A stretch of DNA of 34,836 nt from contig JAUNDA010000016.1 of NCBI GenBank assembly GCA_030526295.1, positions 1 to 34,836 of the forward strand, read 5' to 3'. Below, piece after piece: positions 6,768 to 14,267 of the stretch. A model generated the notes under the pieces. That model searched no databases. It was not told the origin of the DNA and saw only the letters and a list, made by a program, of their open reading frames with translations. The position numbers were made by a program, and so were the translations under genes. Within the stretch, counting starts at the first letter, position 1; every line of letters begins with the position of its first letter. The DNA comes from Eubacteriales bacterium. GTDB taxonomy: Bacteria > Bacillota > Clostridia > Lachnospirales > Lachnospiraceae.

Positions 6768-8027
6768 TTATTTCATCTGTGCAAAAAGTTCCTGGGCATA
6801 TTCCAGGCTGACCTTTTTGTCAGCGATCATCTTTGCGACGATTTTTTCATAAAGTTCGCCTTCAGCACCCACCTGCTCGGCAAGGCTTCTGGCCTGACCT
6901 GCGAGGAAGCCCTTCTGCATTCCGTCTGTAGCCAGTGAACGAAGTGCCGATAACTCGAGTGACAATCCGGCTGAAACGATAACGCTAGCCAGCTCCTCAG
7001 CGGTTTCAACACCCATGATCTTAAGGTTAATGCCTGCCATCGGATGGCTCTTGATAACTCCGCCAACAGTACCGACTGCCATAGGTGTTTCAATTGAGCA
7101 TTCAAGGTCTCCGTCTGCATTCTTTTCGAAATGGGTGAGTGATGTATACTGTCCGCCGTATGCAGCATATGAATGGCAGCCTGATTCAACGGCACGGAAG
7201 TCATTTCCTGTTGCTATTACAATAGGTGTGATGGCATTCATAATGCCCTTATTGTGTGTAGCAGCACGGAACGGATCCACCTCGGCGAATTCTGCTGTTG
7301 CACAGATACGGTCAACTGTTGATTCTCCTCCGAGCATTTCCTTTACGATGGTTGCCCTTGAACGAACCAGACGATGAACTGCAAGATTTGAGAGAATTCT
7401 GGTATAAGCCTCACCACCTGTAATTTTCTCAATCAGTGGTGCAACACCCTCTGCCATTGTATTAACCGCATTGGCACCCATTGCATCCCTTGTATCAACC
7501 TTGAGGTGAACGATAACCATAGCTCCCTTTGAGCTTGGAACTGTTCTTACATCGAGTCCGACCATTCCGCCGCCAAACCTTACAAGAACAGGGTCCAGTG
7601 AATCACAGAGTTCCTTGATTTCTGCTTCATGCTCAAGCACCTTAGCCTTTGCGTTTTCAGGACATGGAACATTGAGCAGCATTATCTGTGCAATCATAAC
7701 AGAACCAGTCGTGGATGTAAAGAAACCGCCCTTTGGTTCAGCCATATATCCGCCATAGCTGCATCCGAGAACAACTGAAGGTTCCTCTGTTACCATTGGA
7801 ACATTGTGAACCTTTCCGTTAACCCTGAGGCCAACGGCCATGCCGATAGGAAGCGTATAGCGACCAATTACATTATCAATCATTTTGTCGGCCTTGGCCA
7901 TGGAAAGTGAATTGGCATCCTGAAGGACAGCCTTCTCCTCCTCGGTAAGACCAGCATCTTTTACAATTTCATTCAGGCGTTCCTCATAGGGAAGCTTGCT
8001 GAATGTTACAAAATCGCTTGTTGGCAT
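6768..8027 (-). CDS. Class II HMG-CoA reductase-like protein lacking the C-terminal histidines
   Basis: 419-aa protein of the class II (bacterial, degradative-type) HMG-CoA reductase family. Conserved blocks are EEPSVV with the catalytic Glu (81-86), DTRDAMGAN (178-186), THNKG with the catalytic Lys K260, and GNDFRAVE with the catalytic Asp D276; the Lys-Asp spacing of 16 equals that of the Pseudomonas mevalonii enzyme. The C-terminal flap motif, normally close to EGIQxGHMxLHARN with the general-acid histidine, here reads DGMQKGFLAGQARS (368-381): both histidine positions are Phe374 and Gln378. That loss was checked in the nucleotide sequence. It may use another acid or another acyl-CoA. The start at 8027 has an AGGAGGTAT leader. 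Operon context: transporter upstream, GarR-like reductase downstream; no HMG-CoA lyase or mevalonate genes nearby. Confidence 0.85.
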   Translation of the reverse strand: MPTSDFVTFSKLPYEERLNEIVKDAGLTEEEKAVLQDANSLSMAKADKMIDNVIGRYTLPIGMAVGLRVNGKVHNVPMVTEEPSVVLGCSYGGYMAEPKGGFFTSTTGSVMIAQIMLLNVPCPENAKAKVLEHEAEIKELCDSLDPVLVRFGGGMVGLDVRTVPSSKGAMVIVHLKVDTRDAMGANAVNTMAEGVAPLIEKITGGEAYTRILSNLAVHRLVRSRATIVKEMLGGESTVDRICATAEFAEVDPFRAATHNKGIMNAITPIVIATGNDFRAVESGCHSYAAYGGQYTSLTHFEKNADGDLECSIETPMAVGTVGGVIKSHPMAGINLKIMGVETAEELASVIVSAGLSLELSALRSLATDGMQKGFLAGQARSLAEQVGAEGELYEKIVAKMIADKKVSLEYAQELFAQMK

Positions 8028-8057
8028 ATTAGATACCTCCTGCTTAGTAAGCTAAAA

Positions 8058-9290
8058 TCACGGTCCGTATGAATATTCTGCGTCCTCTGCTGACTTCTCC
8101 TGATTCCAGCAGCCATCCTCATCAAGCCATCCGCGCTTCTTGTCTTCCTTAAGTCTGTAAGGATACATGAAGTATGCCGGAAGAATGAGAACCGGAAGTG
8201 AAAGAGCACCAAGACCTGTGTAACCATACTGAACGATGGCAATAAGACCGATCTTGTTTCCGATAATTGATACAAGTGCGAAGAATAATGCGATTACAAA
8301 CTTCCACCAGAACTTTGAAAGAGCCGGAACCATCTTGTTGAATACAGGTGCCCATCTCTCTGAGATACCATACATGTATGTAACAGCTGTACTGAGTACG
8401 CATGCGATTGCAAGAATAGCAAACAGGTTGATAATAAGCGGGTTAGTTCCGAGAAGACCGCACATTGCATAGAGTGTCGGAAGAGTCTGCTCAGCAACCT
8501 CTGGCATAAGTCCTGCAAAGAGTACTGTAAAGATTACTGTACCGATGAATGAAAGAAGTGCATGTACTAATGATGCAAGCACTGACTGCCACTTATACTC
8601 AAGACATTCTGTAGCACTTGTAACGATTGGGTTACATGAGGTAAGAGTTGATCCAACCAGAGTAATCATTGTGTAATATCCAACGATTGGAGCAAATCCA
8701 AAGTCCTGAGGTGTAGCCTTTGTTGCCATCCACTGCTGTGTAAGCGGCCATGCAGTCTTGAAGCCTGAGAAACCTGTATAGAATAATACTACGATAATAG
8801 CAACTGTAAGGAAAGTACCTGTTGCATTAAGAACCTTCATTCCGTAGATTGCCAGGAATACTGAGAGAACAACGAATACAAGTGTTGTTACCCATGTAGG
8901 AATCTGGTAAAGGTAAGCCAGGATACCACAGATTGTTGAGTTCATGGCTGCCATACCTACGAAGGTTGAAAGAATGAACATAACATCCTTGAAGATAGCA
9001 AGAATCTTTCTTAAAAGCGGGCTACGCCACTGGATGTTTGAAGCTACGATAAAGTTTGCCGGACGATAACGGCGGGACATCTCAAAGTTGATATATGTTG
9101 AGATGTATGTAAGGATACTTACGATGATGGGACCGATAAATACTCCGATCCATCCACGTGTCAGATAATACTGAACGGTCTGTGTACCTGCTGAGAATCC
9201 GGGTCCTACATAACCTGAAAACATTACACAGGCAAGTGCCAATGAGGTATATAGAGATCTACCTATACTAGATTTAGTTACGCCTTTCAT
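8058..9290 (-). CDS. YkvI-like integral membrane transporter (APC superfamily)
   Basis: 410-aa polytopic membrane protein with about ten to eleven hydrophobic segments. The first helix contains GYVGPGFSAGTQTVQYY (residues 26-42), a broken-helix Gly-rich motif as in the YkvI/COG3949 branch of the amino acid-polyamine-organocation superfamily. The hydrophilic C-terminal tail (from about 375) is acidic. The substrate is unknown; as first gene of the operon with an HMGR-like and a GarR-like enzyme it probably imports the carboxylate or hydroxyacid that they process. The start at 9290 is seven bases after AGGAG. The consensus promoter at 9493-9522 drives it through a leader of about 195 nt. Confidence 0.75.
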   Translation of the reverse strand: MKGVTKSSIGRSLYTSLALACVMFSGYVGPGFSAGTQTVQYYLTRGWIGVFIGPIIVSILTYISTYINFEMSRRYRPANFIVASNIQWRSPLLRKILAIFKDVMFILSTFVGMAAMNSTICGILAYLYQIPTWVTTLVFVVLSVFLAIYGMKVLNATGTFLTVAIIVVLFYTGFSGFKTAWPLTQQWMATKATPQDFGFAPIVGYYTMITLVGSTLTSCNPIVTSATECLEYKWQSVLASLVHALLSFIGTVIFTVLFAGLMPEVAEQTLPTLYAMCGLLGTNPLIINLFAILAIACVLSTAVTYMYGISERWAPVFNKMVPALSKFWWKFVIALFFALVSIIGNKIGLIAIVQYGYTGLGALSLPVLILPAYFMYPYRLKEDKKRGWLDEDGCWNQEKSAEDAEYSYGP

Positions 9291-9492
9291 AACTCTTCTC
9301 CTTATTTAATATTTGATGGATTTGACGAAACCAGGCCGCGGCTTTTCACAAGCCTTCTTCGGACGGTTTCCTCCTGCTGCCATATATGGCAATACGAATA
9401 AGAGAAGATGATGCTCAAAAGCATCAGTTGAATTGTGACCCCCTCACAAATTGTGCAATATCTACAAAGCTGATACTGCAACGATTGCAGTA

Positions 9493-9522
9493 ATTATAGG
9501 ATGTCACAAATTATTGTGTCAA
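9493..9522 (-). promoter_or_regulatory. Sigma-A promoter with embedded operator for the ykvI-like operon
   Basis: On the minus strand TTGACA (9517-9522) and TATAAT (9493-9498) are separated by 18 nt. The inverted repeat TGTCACAAATTATTGTGTCA (9502-9521; core CACAA-N4-TTGTG) fills the spacer and overlaps the -35. A second core, CACAA-A-TTGTG, lies at 9445-9455 in the early leader, with another TTGTG half at 9433-9437. The layout fits repression by the FCD-GntR protein encoded at 10749. Confidence 0.8.
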
Positions 9523-9630
9523 CAAAGAGAACCTTTTTGGAAACAGTTAAGAATACTGTTTTGATTTCATGACCACTTTTTGTTAAAAAAAGGTCAAAAA
9601 GGCATCTTTGCCATACAGTTTTGTATTTGC

Positions 9631-9659
9631 TTGACTTTGAATTCGAATTTTTCTATAAC
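9631..9659 (+). promoter_or_regulatory. Sigma-A promoter of the ADC-like gene
   Basis: TTGACT (9631-9636), 17-nt spacer, TATAAC (9654-9659). Transcription would start near 9666, giving a leader of about 75 nt. The sequence CCCCTCACAAA near 9687 in that leader repeats one found beside the operator cluster at about 9441-9450, so both arms of the divergent region share half-sites. Confidence 0.7.
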
Positions 9660-9740
9660 CGATATATACGAATAAGTTCTTCCGATCCCCTCACAAAACA
9701 GAAGCAAATGAATGCATGTTTTATTTTAAGGAGGTATCTT

Positions 9741-10589
9741 ATGCCGTTTAAGTTTGAAGAGGTTGGTGTTTATTCTAACCCTGTATTTTTTGGACCAAAG
9801 CCTTGGGAGATTGATTATGAGCACATGTGCTATCGTCTCCACCAGCCAGCAGAGACAACTGTTATGACAGTTGCATATGAATCTGACTATGATAAGCTGG
9901 AGGCCCTTGTTCCTGAGTGTTTCAAGCTTGTTGAGCCTGTAGTAACAGTAATGGCTTGCCAGTTCGAGCGTATCGGATGGCTTGCAGGAAACAGCTACAA
10001 TATTTATCAGGTTTCCATTCCGTGTACATTCGACGGAGAGAGAGACCATGTAACAGGTGATTTCCTTCTTTGCCTGTTTGAAAACCACTGTGATCCGATC
10101 GTAGGCGGACGTGAAGGACTTGGATATACAAAGATTTTCTGTAATATCCCGAACTTCAAGATGCTTAACGGAGTATGGACAGTTCCGACATCAAGCTGGG
10201 ATTTCACATTCTCTAAGCTGACTGTTGATACAAACAAGGCATGTCCTGACGAGGCACGTCTTCTTGAGGTATTAAACCGCAGTCAGGGCAAGATGAACTT
10301 CAAGTTCATCCCGGGCACAGGAAAAGCAGAGCCGGATGCAGCATATCCGGTATTCAATCCTAAGTGGAAAATGCCTGACAACTATCCGTTCAAGGATCAG
10401 ATGATTGAAACAAAGGTCATCAACTGTGATGGTAATGTTGAGTGGTTCAGCCCGACATGGGAGGAGATGCCAACATATTCACACCTTGCACAGTATATGG
10501 CAGCATGCCCGGTTAAGAAGATTATCGGAGCACAGCTTAAGTATTACAGCGATCCATGCGATTTCTCTCACTCAATTCAGTTGAAGTGA
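9741..10589 (+). CDS. Acetoacetate decarboxylase-like (ADC family) protein
   Basis: 282-aa soluble protein of the acetoacetate decarboxylase superfamily. Start at 9741, six bases after AAGGAGG (9728-9734); an earlier in-frame start overlaps the promoter. The region VGGREGLGYTK (121-131) aligns with the GREL...PKK segment of Clostridium acetobutylicum Adc, placing K131 at the Schiff-base lysine. The second lysine of the Adc KK pair, which tunes the reactive lysine, is Ile here, so plain acetoacetate decarboxylation is not assured; ADC-like relatives catalyse other Schiff-base chemistry such as aldol or dehydration steps. It is divergent to the HMGR-like operon and followed by a GntR gene. The true substrate is unknown. 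Confidence 0.75.
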   Translation: MPFKFEEVGVYSNPVFFGPKPWEIDYEHMCYRLHQPAETTVMTVAYESDYDKLEALVPECFKLVEPVVTVMACQFERIGWLAGNSYNIYQVSIPCTFDGERDHVTGDFLLCLFENHCDPIVGGREGLGYTKIFCNIPNFKMLNGVWTVPTSSWDFTFSKLTVDTNKACPDEARLLEVLNRSQGKMNFKFIPGTGKAEPDAAYPVFNPKWKMPDNYPFKDQMIETKVINCDGNVEWFSPTWEEMPTYSHLAQYMAACPVKKIIGAQLKYYSDPCDFSHSIQLK

Positions 10590-10612
10590 TAGACCATAAT
10601 TAATCCTATCAG

Positions 10613-10653
10613 GAGACCTCGGAGCTCACACTCTCCGGGGTCTCAATTTTATT
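10613..10653 (+). terminator. Terminator after the ADC-like gene
   Basis: GAGACCTCGGAG pairs with CTCCGGGGTCTC (12 bp, one T-G wobble) around an 8-nt loop, then AATTTTATT. It separates the ADC-like gene from the regulator gene, which has its own promoter-like sequence. Confidence 0.8.
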
Positions 10654-10676
10654 GCAATAAATCAAGAAGTCAAAAC

Positions 10677-10705
10677 TTGGAAGTAACAAAAATCCATGAT
10701 AATAT
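10677..10705 (+). promoter_or_regulatory. Putative promoter of the FCD-GntR regulator
   Basis: TTGGAA (10677-10682), 17-nt spacer, TAATAT (10700-10705), 44 bp upstream of the start codon. It lies just downstream of the preceding terminator, which supports separate transcription. Confidence 0.5.
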
Positions 10706-10748
10706 ATATTTGTGTTTTAATAAAGAATTTGGTAACGGAGGTGATTTC

Positions 10749-11426
10749 ATGACATTAGACGAACTAAAAGTGAAAATTTTCCGCGACACGGGAGTACCTG
10801 CATCCAAATTGATTTTTGAGTATCTCAAGGATGAGATCATAATGATGACCCTGGAGCCCGGTACAATAATCAATGAGGCACAGCTTTCGGCTGCGCTTGA
10901 TGTCAGCCGTTCGCCCATTCGTACCGCACTTGACCAGCTGGAGGAAATCGGACTGATTCGCCAGGATAAGGGAAAAAAGGCACGTGTTACCACGCTCACG
11001 CAGTCAGAATACTATATGATGGCTGAACTGCGCATGGCCATTGAGGGTCAGGCTGCCCATGATCTGTCATATACTGTTACTGATGTACAGATACATGAAC
11101 TTAAGCGACTTCTTGATGAGGTAAAGCAGGGTGACAAGACAAAACTGCCTTATCCAATTAATGATGCCAATTTTCATGAGTACATAATAAAGGCAACCGG
11201 CAATACTTTCCTCTGGGATGCCTATGAGCTTTACAGACTTAAGCTGCAGCGATACAGAATATTCAGCTACATGAATCTTCCACTTGATGATTACGGCAGA
11301 CAGATGCGCTCGGGCATTCATGAGGGAATATATTATGCCATAAAGACACATAATGCCGATGCGGCCCGACGGGCTGCCTGGGAGGACGCAAGGTTAATGC
11401 GAATGTCCACAAACCTGTTTGATTAA
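10749..11426 (+). CDS. GntR-family regulator, FadR/FCD type
   Basis: 225-aa regulator. Residues about 19-82 form the GntR winged helix (LSAALDVSRSPIRTALDQLEEIGLI is the recognition region); residues about 88-215 are the all-helical FCD ligand domain, with putative metal/ligand residues D139, H143 (NDANFHEYI) and H191 (GIHEGI). FCD regulators usually sense small carboxylates or sugar acids, in keeping with the neighbouring GarR-like reductase and transporter. The start at 10749 follows GGAGGTGA with a six-base gap; an upstream TTG frame is within the promoter. Likely target: the CACAA/TTGTG repeats between 9433 and 9521 (inference). Confidence 0.85.
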   Translation: MTLDELKVKIFRDTGVPASKLIFEYLKDEIIMMTLEPGTIINEAQLSAALDVSRSPIRTALDQLEEIGLIRQDKGKKARVTTLTQSEYYMMAELRMAIEGQAAHDLSYTVTDVQIHELKRLLDEVKQGDKTKLPYPINDANFHEYIIKATGNTFLWDAYELYRLKLQRYRIFSYMNLPLDDYGRQMRSGIHEGIYYAIKTHNADAARRAAWEDARLMRMSTNLFD

Positions 11427-11498
11427 GACAGAATAAATACCAATAACAATATAAAAATACACGGAATATATACTTCCAAGACGACCGATGAACCAAAG

Positions 11499-11526
11499 AA
11501 CTGCCACCCCGATTAGGAGTGGCAGT
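11499..11526 (+). terminator. Hairpin terminator after the FCD-GntR gene
   Basis: AACTGCCACCCC folds onto GGAGTGGCAGTT around GATTA with one C-A mismatch, followed by TGATTTCAT. The left arm plus loop start is identical over 17 nt to the hairpin at 5707, so the two terminators are related copies. Confidence 0.6.
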
Positions 11527-11627
11527 TTGATTTCATATATGTTTCTTATATTTTTAATTCTTCACCCGGGAATTATCAGGTTCTCCGGTTTTTCTTCCGT
11601 AAATGCAGTTTGGCTTTAAGCCATAAA

Positions 11628-12272
11628 TCAATATTCCCTGTTTTCGAGGATCCTGCAGGTAATGGTGTAGGTAACCGTAAGTATCACCAGGCAAACAGCT
11701 ATAATGATTCCAATTACCAATACAGTCGGAGCGGCATTTATAGCATCAATTGCGCTAGCCGGCGAGTACGGAAGGACCTTGTTAGCAAGCAGCCCAAGAA
11801 GAAAGACGCAACCAACGGCAACAGCCATTACAGTACGGCTTTTCTCAATTCCAAACTTTATCTCTATTGGAATCCAGATGCTTATGATGGCAATGAACAC
11901 GGGAAGAAGTGTAATAACAACCAGTGCACTATTAAGAATAAGGATTTCCTCACTCTTAATTATGCTCACAATTGTACTGACAATGATGCTCATAACCCAT
12001 CCTAACGCTACACCTGAGGCGCTAAACAAAAACTTACCAAGAACATACTGCCTGCGTGTAACTGGAAGTGTAAGCAGAAATGGCATGCAGTTGTCAAAAT
12101 CATCATAGCTTAACGAACCGACTGCAAAGATGCCAAAAAGCATTGTGCCATATCCGATAAGGAAGACGCCGCCCATAGAAAATCCCATAACAGCCATGAT
12201 ACCAAGAAAAACGAGAAGTGACTGCCTGCGCTTGCCCATCAGAAGAAGGTCTTTTAAAAATAATCCGCTCAT
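11628..12272 (-). CDS. ABC-2 type transporter permease
   Basis: 214-aa membrane protein with about six hydrophobic segments (roughly residues 17-35, 37-52, 83-105, 115-135, 145-165, 183-206). The segment MPFLLTLPVTRRQYVLGKF (63-81) is the cytosolic coupling loop typical of small ABC-2 permeases found in YtrA-regulated operons. It starts one base after the stop of the ATPase gene, so the two are translationally coupled and form one exporter or resistance transporter; the substrate is unknown, though such operons often respond to cell-envelope-active peptides. Confidence 0.8.
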   Translation of the reverse strand: MSGLFLKDLLLMGKRRQSLLVFLGIMAVMGFSMGGVFLIGYGTMLFGIFAVGSLSYDDFDNCMPFLLTLPVTRRQYVLGKFLFSASGVALGWVMSIIVSTIVSIIKSEEILILNSALVVITLLPVFIAIISIWIPIEIKFGIEKSRTVMAVAVGCVFLLGLLANKVLPYSPASAIDAINAAPTVLVIGIIIAVCLVILTVTYTITCRILENREY

Positions 12273-12273
12273 T

Positions 12274-13122
12274 TTACTTTTCTCCTGTCATCAAAAGAAT
12301 CAAATCATCGATACCGCCCTTTTCCATCGTAAGGCCGGGATAGTTTTCACGGTAGAAGCCTCGCTCATTTGTAAGGCAGCGATAGCCGTAGCTTTCCCTG
12401 TGGGACTTTAAGATGTATCTCTTATCAAGAGCCTCGTAGCCTTCCTCGTCCACCTTAATAACCGCATAATCCGAAAGAATCACATCTGTTTCCTCATGCA
12501 GCAGAACCTCTCCGTTATGGATGAGGTAAATCTCGTCACAAAGACCCTCAAGGTCAGTTGCGATGTGGCTTGTGATAAGTATGCTTCTGTTCTCGTTCTC
12601 TGAGAGATAGCCGCGGAGAATGTCAAGAATCTCGTTACGTGCCTCAATGTCAAGGCCCGCCGTTGGCTCGTCCATTATGAGAAGGTCTGCGTTATGGCTG
12701 AGCGCAATGAGCACGCGAAGCTTTGCCTTCATACCGGTTGAGTAGTTCTTGATCTGCTTATTTGGATCGGTGAGTCCGTACCTGTGGCACTTATTAAGGA
12801 AATCCTTTTCATTAACTCCCGGATACATTTTGGCAAGTATCTTTGCAACGTCACCTGCTGAAAGGTAGCTGCTAAAGCCAGAGTCTGAAAGAGCCACCCC
12901 GATACGCCTTTTGTCGTCTCCCGTAAGTGAAGCCACATCCTTCCCAAACACTGTCACGCTTCCGCTATCAGCCTTAATTAGACCGAGGATGGCCTTGATT
13001 GTGGTACTTTTTCCTGCACCGTTTTTTCCAACCAGACCGACAATGCGGCCGTTTGGAATCTCCATTGATATGTTGAGACGGTAGTCACCGTACTGCTTTG
13101 TAAGATTAGAAACCGAAACCAT
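12274..13122 (-). CDS. ABC transporter ATP-binding protein
   Basis: 282-aa ATPase. Walker A GKNGAGKST (32-40), a signature motif in the degenerate form NYSTGMK (126-132) typical of this subfamily, Walker B LLIMDE (147-152) and the switch histidine in TSHI (H186). A C-terminal extension of about 70 residues follows the ATPase core. Its GGAGG ribosome binding site overlaps the last codons of the upstream regulator (the GGAGGATTAA includes the stop), so expression is coupled to that of the regulator. Confidence 0.9.
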   Translation of the reverse strand: MVSVSNLTKQYGDYRLNISMEIPNGRIVGLVGKNGAGKSTTIKAILGLIKADSGSVTVFGKDVASLTGDDKRRIGVALSDSGFSSYLSAGDVAKILAKMYPGVNEKDFLNKCHRYGLTDPNKQIKNYSTGMKAKLRVLIALSHNADLLIMDEPTAGLDIEARNEILDILRGYLSENENRSILITSHIATDLEGLCDEIYLIHNGEVLLHEETDVILSDYAVIKVDEEGYEALDKRYILKSHRESYGYRCLTNERGFYRENYPGLTMEKGGIDDLILLMTGEK

Positions 13123-13125
13123 TTT

Positions 13126-13497
13126 TTAATCCTCCAGAATAATGTCGATAATCTCGCGGATCTCCTCTGTGCTCATTCCGGCCTCCCTGGCCTTCTCGAT
13201 TGCCTTTGCCATCTCGTCCTCTGCCGCCTTTCGTCTGGCTTCAATCGCAAAGGATCTGTCAGTCGGGGCAATGTATGTGCCCTTGCCGTGAACCGTGATG
13301 ACAAAGCCCTCCTCCTCGAGTTTGTCATAGGCCTTTTTTACCGTGAGTGCGCTGATTCTTAGTTCGCCTGAAAGTGTCCTCACCGACGGCAGTGCCTCGT
13401 TCTCCGTTAGTTCTCCTGAGATTATGGATTTTTTAATCTGATCCGTTACCTGTTCGTAAATCGGGATCATGGAAGCATTGTTGATAATGATATGCAT
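13126..13497 (-). CDS. GntR-family regulator, YtrA subfamily
   Basis: 123-aa repressor consisting of a GntR winged helix (residues about 8-75, IPIYEQVTDQIKKSIISGEL through GKGTYIA) and only a short helical dimerisation tail, the hallmark of the YtrA subfamily, which has no large ligand domain. The start at 13497 is chosen because AAAGGAG lies just before it; the in-frame codon at 13554 overlaps the -35 of the promoter. YtrA proteins autoregulate the ABC operon that follows them, which is exactly the arrangement here. Confidence 0.9.
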   Translation of the reverse strand: MHIIINNASMIPIYEQVTDQIKKSIISGELTENEALPSVRTLSGELRISALTVKKAYDKLEEEGFVITVHGKGTYIAPTDRSFAIEARRKAAEDEMAKAIEKAREAGMSTEEIREIIDIILED

Positions 13498-13525
13498 ATA
13501 TGTTTCTCCTTTGCTAGCTGCAAAC

Positions 13526-13562
13526 AGTATATAACAGTGTATAACTGTTGTCAACTGTTATA
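13526..13562 (-). promoter_or_regulatory. Promoter and YtrA operator
   Basis: Minus-strand TTGACA (13549-13554), 17-nt spacer, TATACT (13526-13531). The arms TATAACAGT (13530-13538) and ACTGTTATA (13554-13562) are a perfect 9-bp inverted repeat flanking the spacer, and a third half-site AACTGTT lies between them (13543-13549). Binding here would block RNA polymerase. Confidence 0.8.
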
Positions 13563-13757
13563 GTGTGTTTATTGTGATTTTCTGAATAATATGCAATTTA
13601 AATGTAATTATTTTTAATATATTTCATCTGTTGTGTCATTTTACGTGTCATTTTGTGTACACCCCGTAGAATACAATTAAGACGATTACAATATTCAGGT
13701 AAATAAAACACCTGCACAATATAGGCCTTGTCATTATATTTTAATTATATTATAATT

Positions 13758-14048
13758 ATGGAAACAATCAAATTTGAATGGGACGAAAGCAAAAACCAAA
13801 TCAATAAGAAAAAACACAATATTTCATTTGAAGAAGCAGCAACGGTTTTTTATGATGAAACAGCGATACTATTTGATGATCCAGAACATTCAGAAATAGA
13901 AGAAAGGTTTCTGATAATTGGAATGACTTACACAGAAAAACTCTGCATTGTCAGTCACTGCTATCGTGACATAAACGGAACGATTCGAATAATTTCAGCT
14001 CGAAAGGCAACAAAAACCGAACAGTTAATTTACATGGAAGGTAATTAA
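13758..14048 (+). CDS. brnT: BrnT-family toxin (type II TA, DUF497)
   Basis: 96-aa protein with the BrnT pattern: FEWDESKNQINKKKHNISFEEA at the N-terminus (residues 6-27), a central FDDPEHSEIEERF and the C-terminal RIISARKATKTE. BrnT is an RNase-like toxin with a RelE-type fold. The family start fits the ATG at 13758, yet no Shine-Dalgarno precedes it, and a promoter-like TTGTCA-17-TATAAT (13728-13756) ends one base before the ATG. The mRNA is therefore either leaderless from another start or made from a promoter further upstream. AT-rich compared with neighbours, which suggests acquisition. Confidence 0.85.
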   Translation: METIKFEWDESKNQINKKKHNISFEEAATVFYDETAILFDDPEHSEIEERFLIIGMTYTEKLCIVSHCYRDINGTIRIISARKATKTEQLIYMEGN

Positions 14049-14049
14049 T

Positions 14050-14265
14050 ATGAGAGAAGAATATGATATCAAAAATTTAAATCCACGCAAAAATCCATAT
14101 GCAAAAAAGTTAAAGCGTCAAATTACAATTAACATCGACAGCGCAACCATTGATTACTTTAAAGGACAGTCAGATAATACCGGTATTCCTTATCAGACAC
14201 TGATTAATCTTTATCTTACTGACTGTGCTGAAAACAAAAGGACTCTTCATTTAAATTGGGGTTAA
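14050..14265 (+). CDS. brnA: BrnA-like antitoxin (ribbon-helix-helix)
   Basis: 71-aa protein starting one base after the brnT stop. Residues 23-65 fit the BrnA/CopG-like ribbon-helix-helix pattern: a strand RQITINIDSATIDYF followed by two helices, with IPYQTLINLYLTDCA. The N-terminal basic part (NPRKNPYAKKLKR) is a likely contact with the toxin or DNA. In known systems BrnA neutralises BrnT and the complex represses its own promoter. The toxin-first order is the usual brnTA order. Confidence 0.8.
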   Translation: MREEYDIKNLNPRKNPYAKKLKRQITINIDSATIDYFKGQSDNTGIPYQTLINLYLTDCAENKRTLHLNWG

Positions 14266-14267
14266 TT

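Noticed and set aside
5852-10589. Mevalonate isoprenoid pathway locus
   Set aside because: No HMG-CoA synthase, mevalonate kinase or decarboxylase in the window, and the HMGR-like protein lacks the motif histidines.
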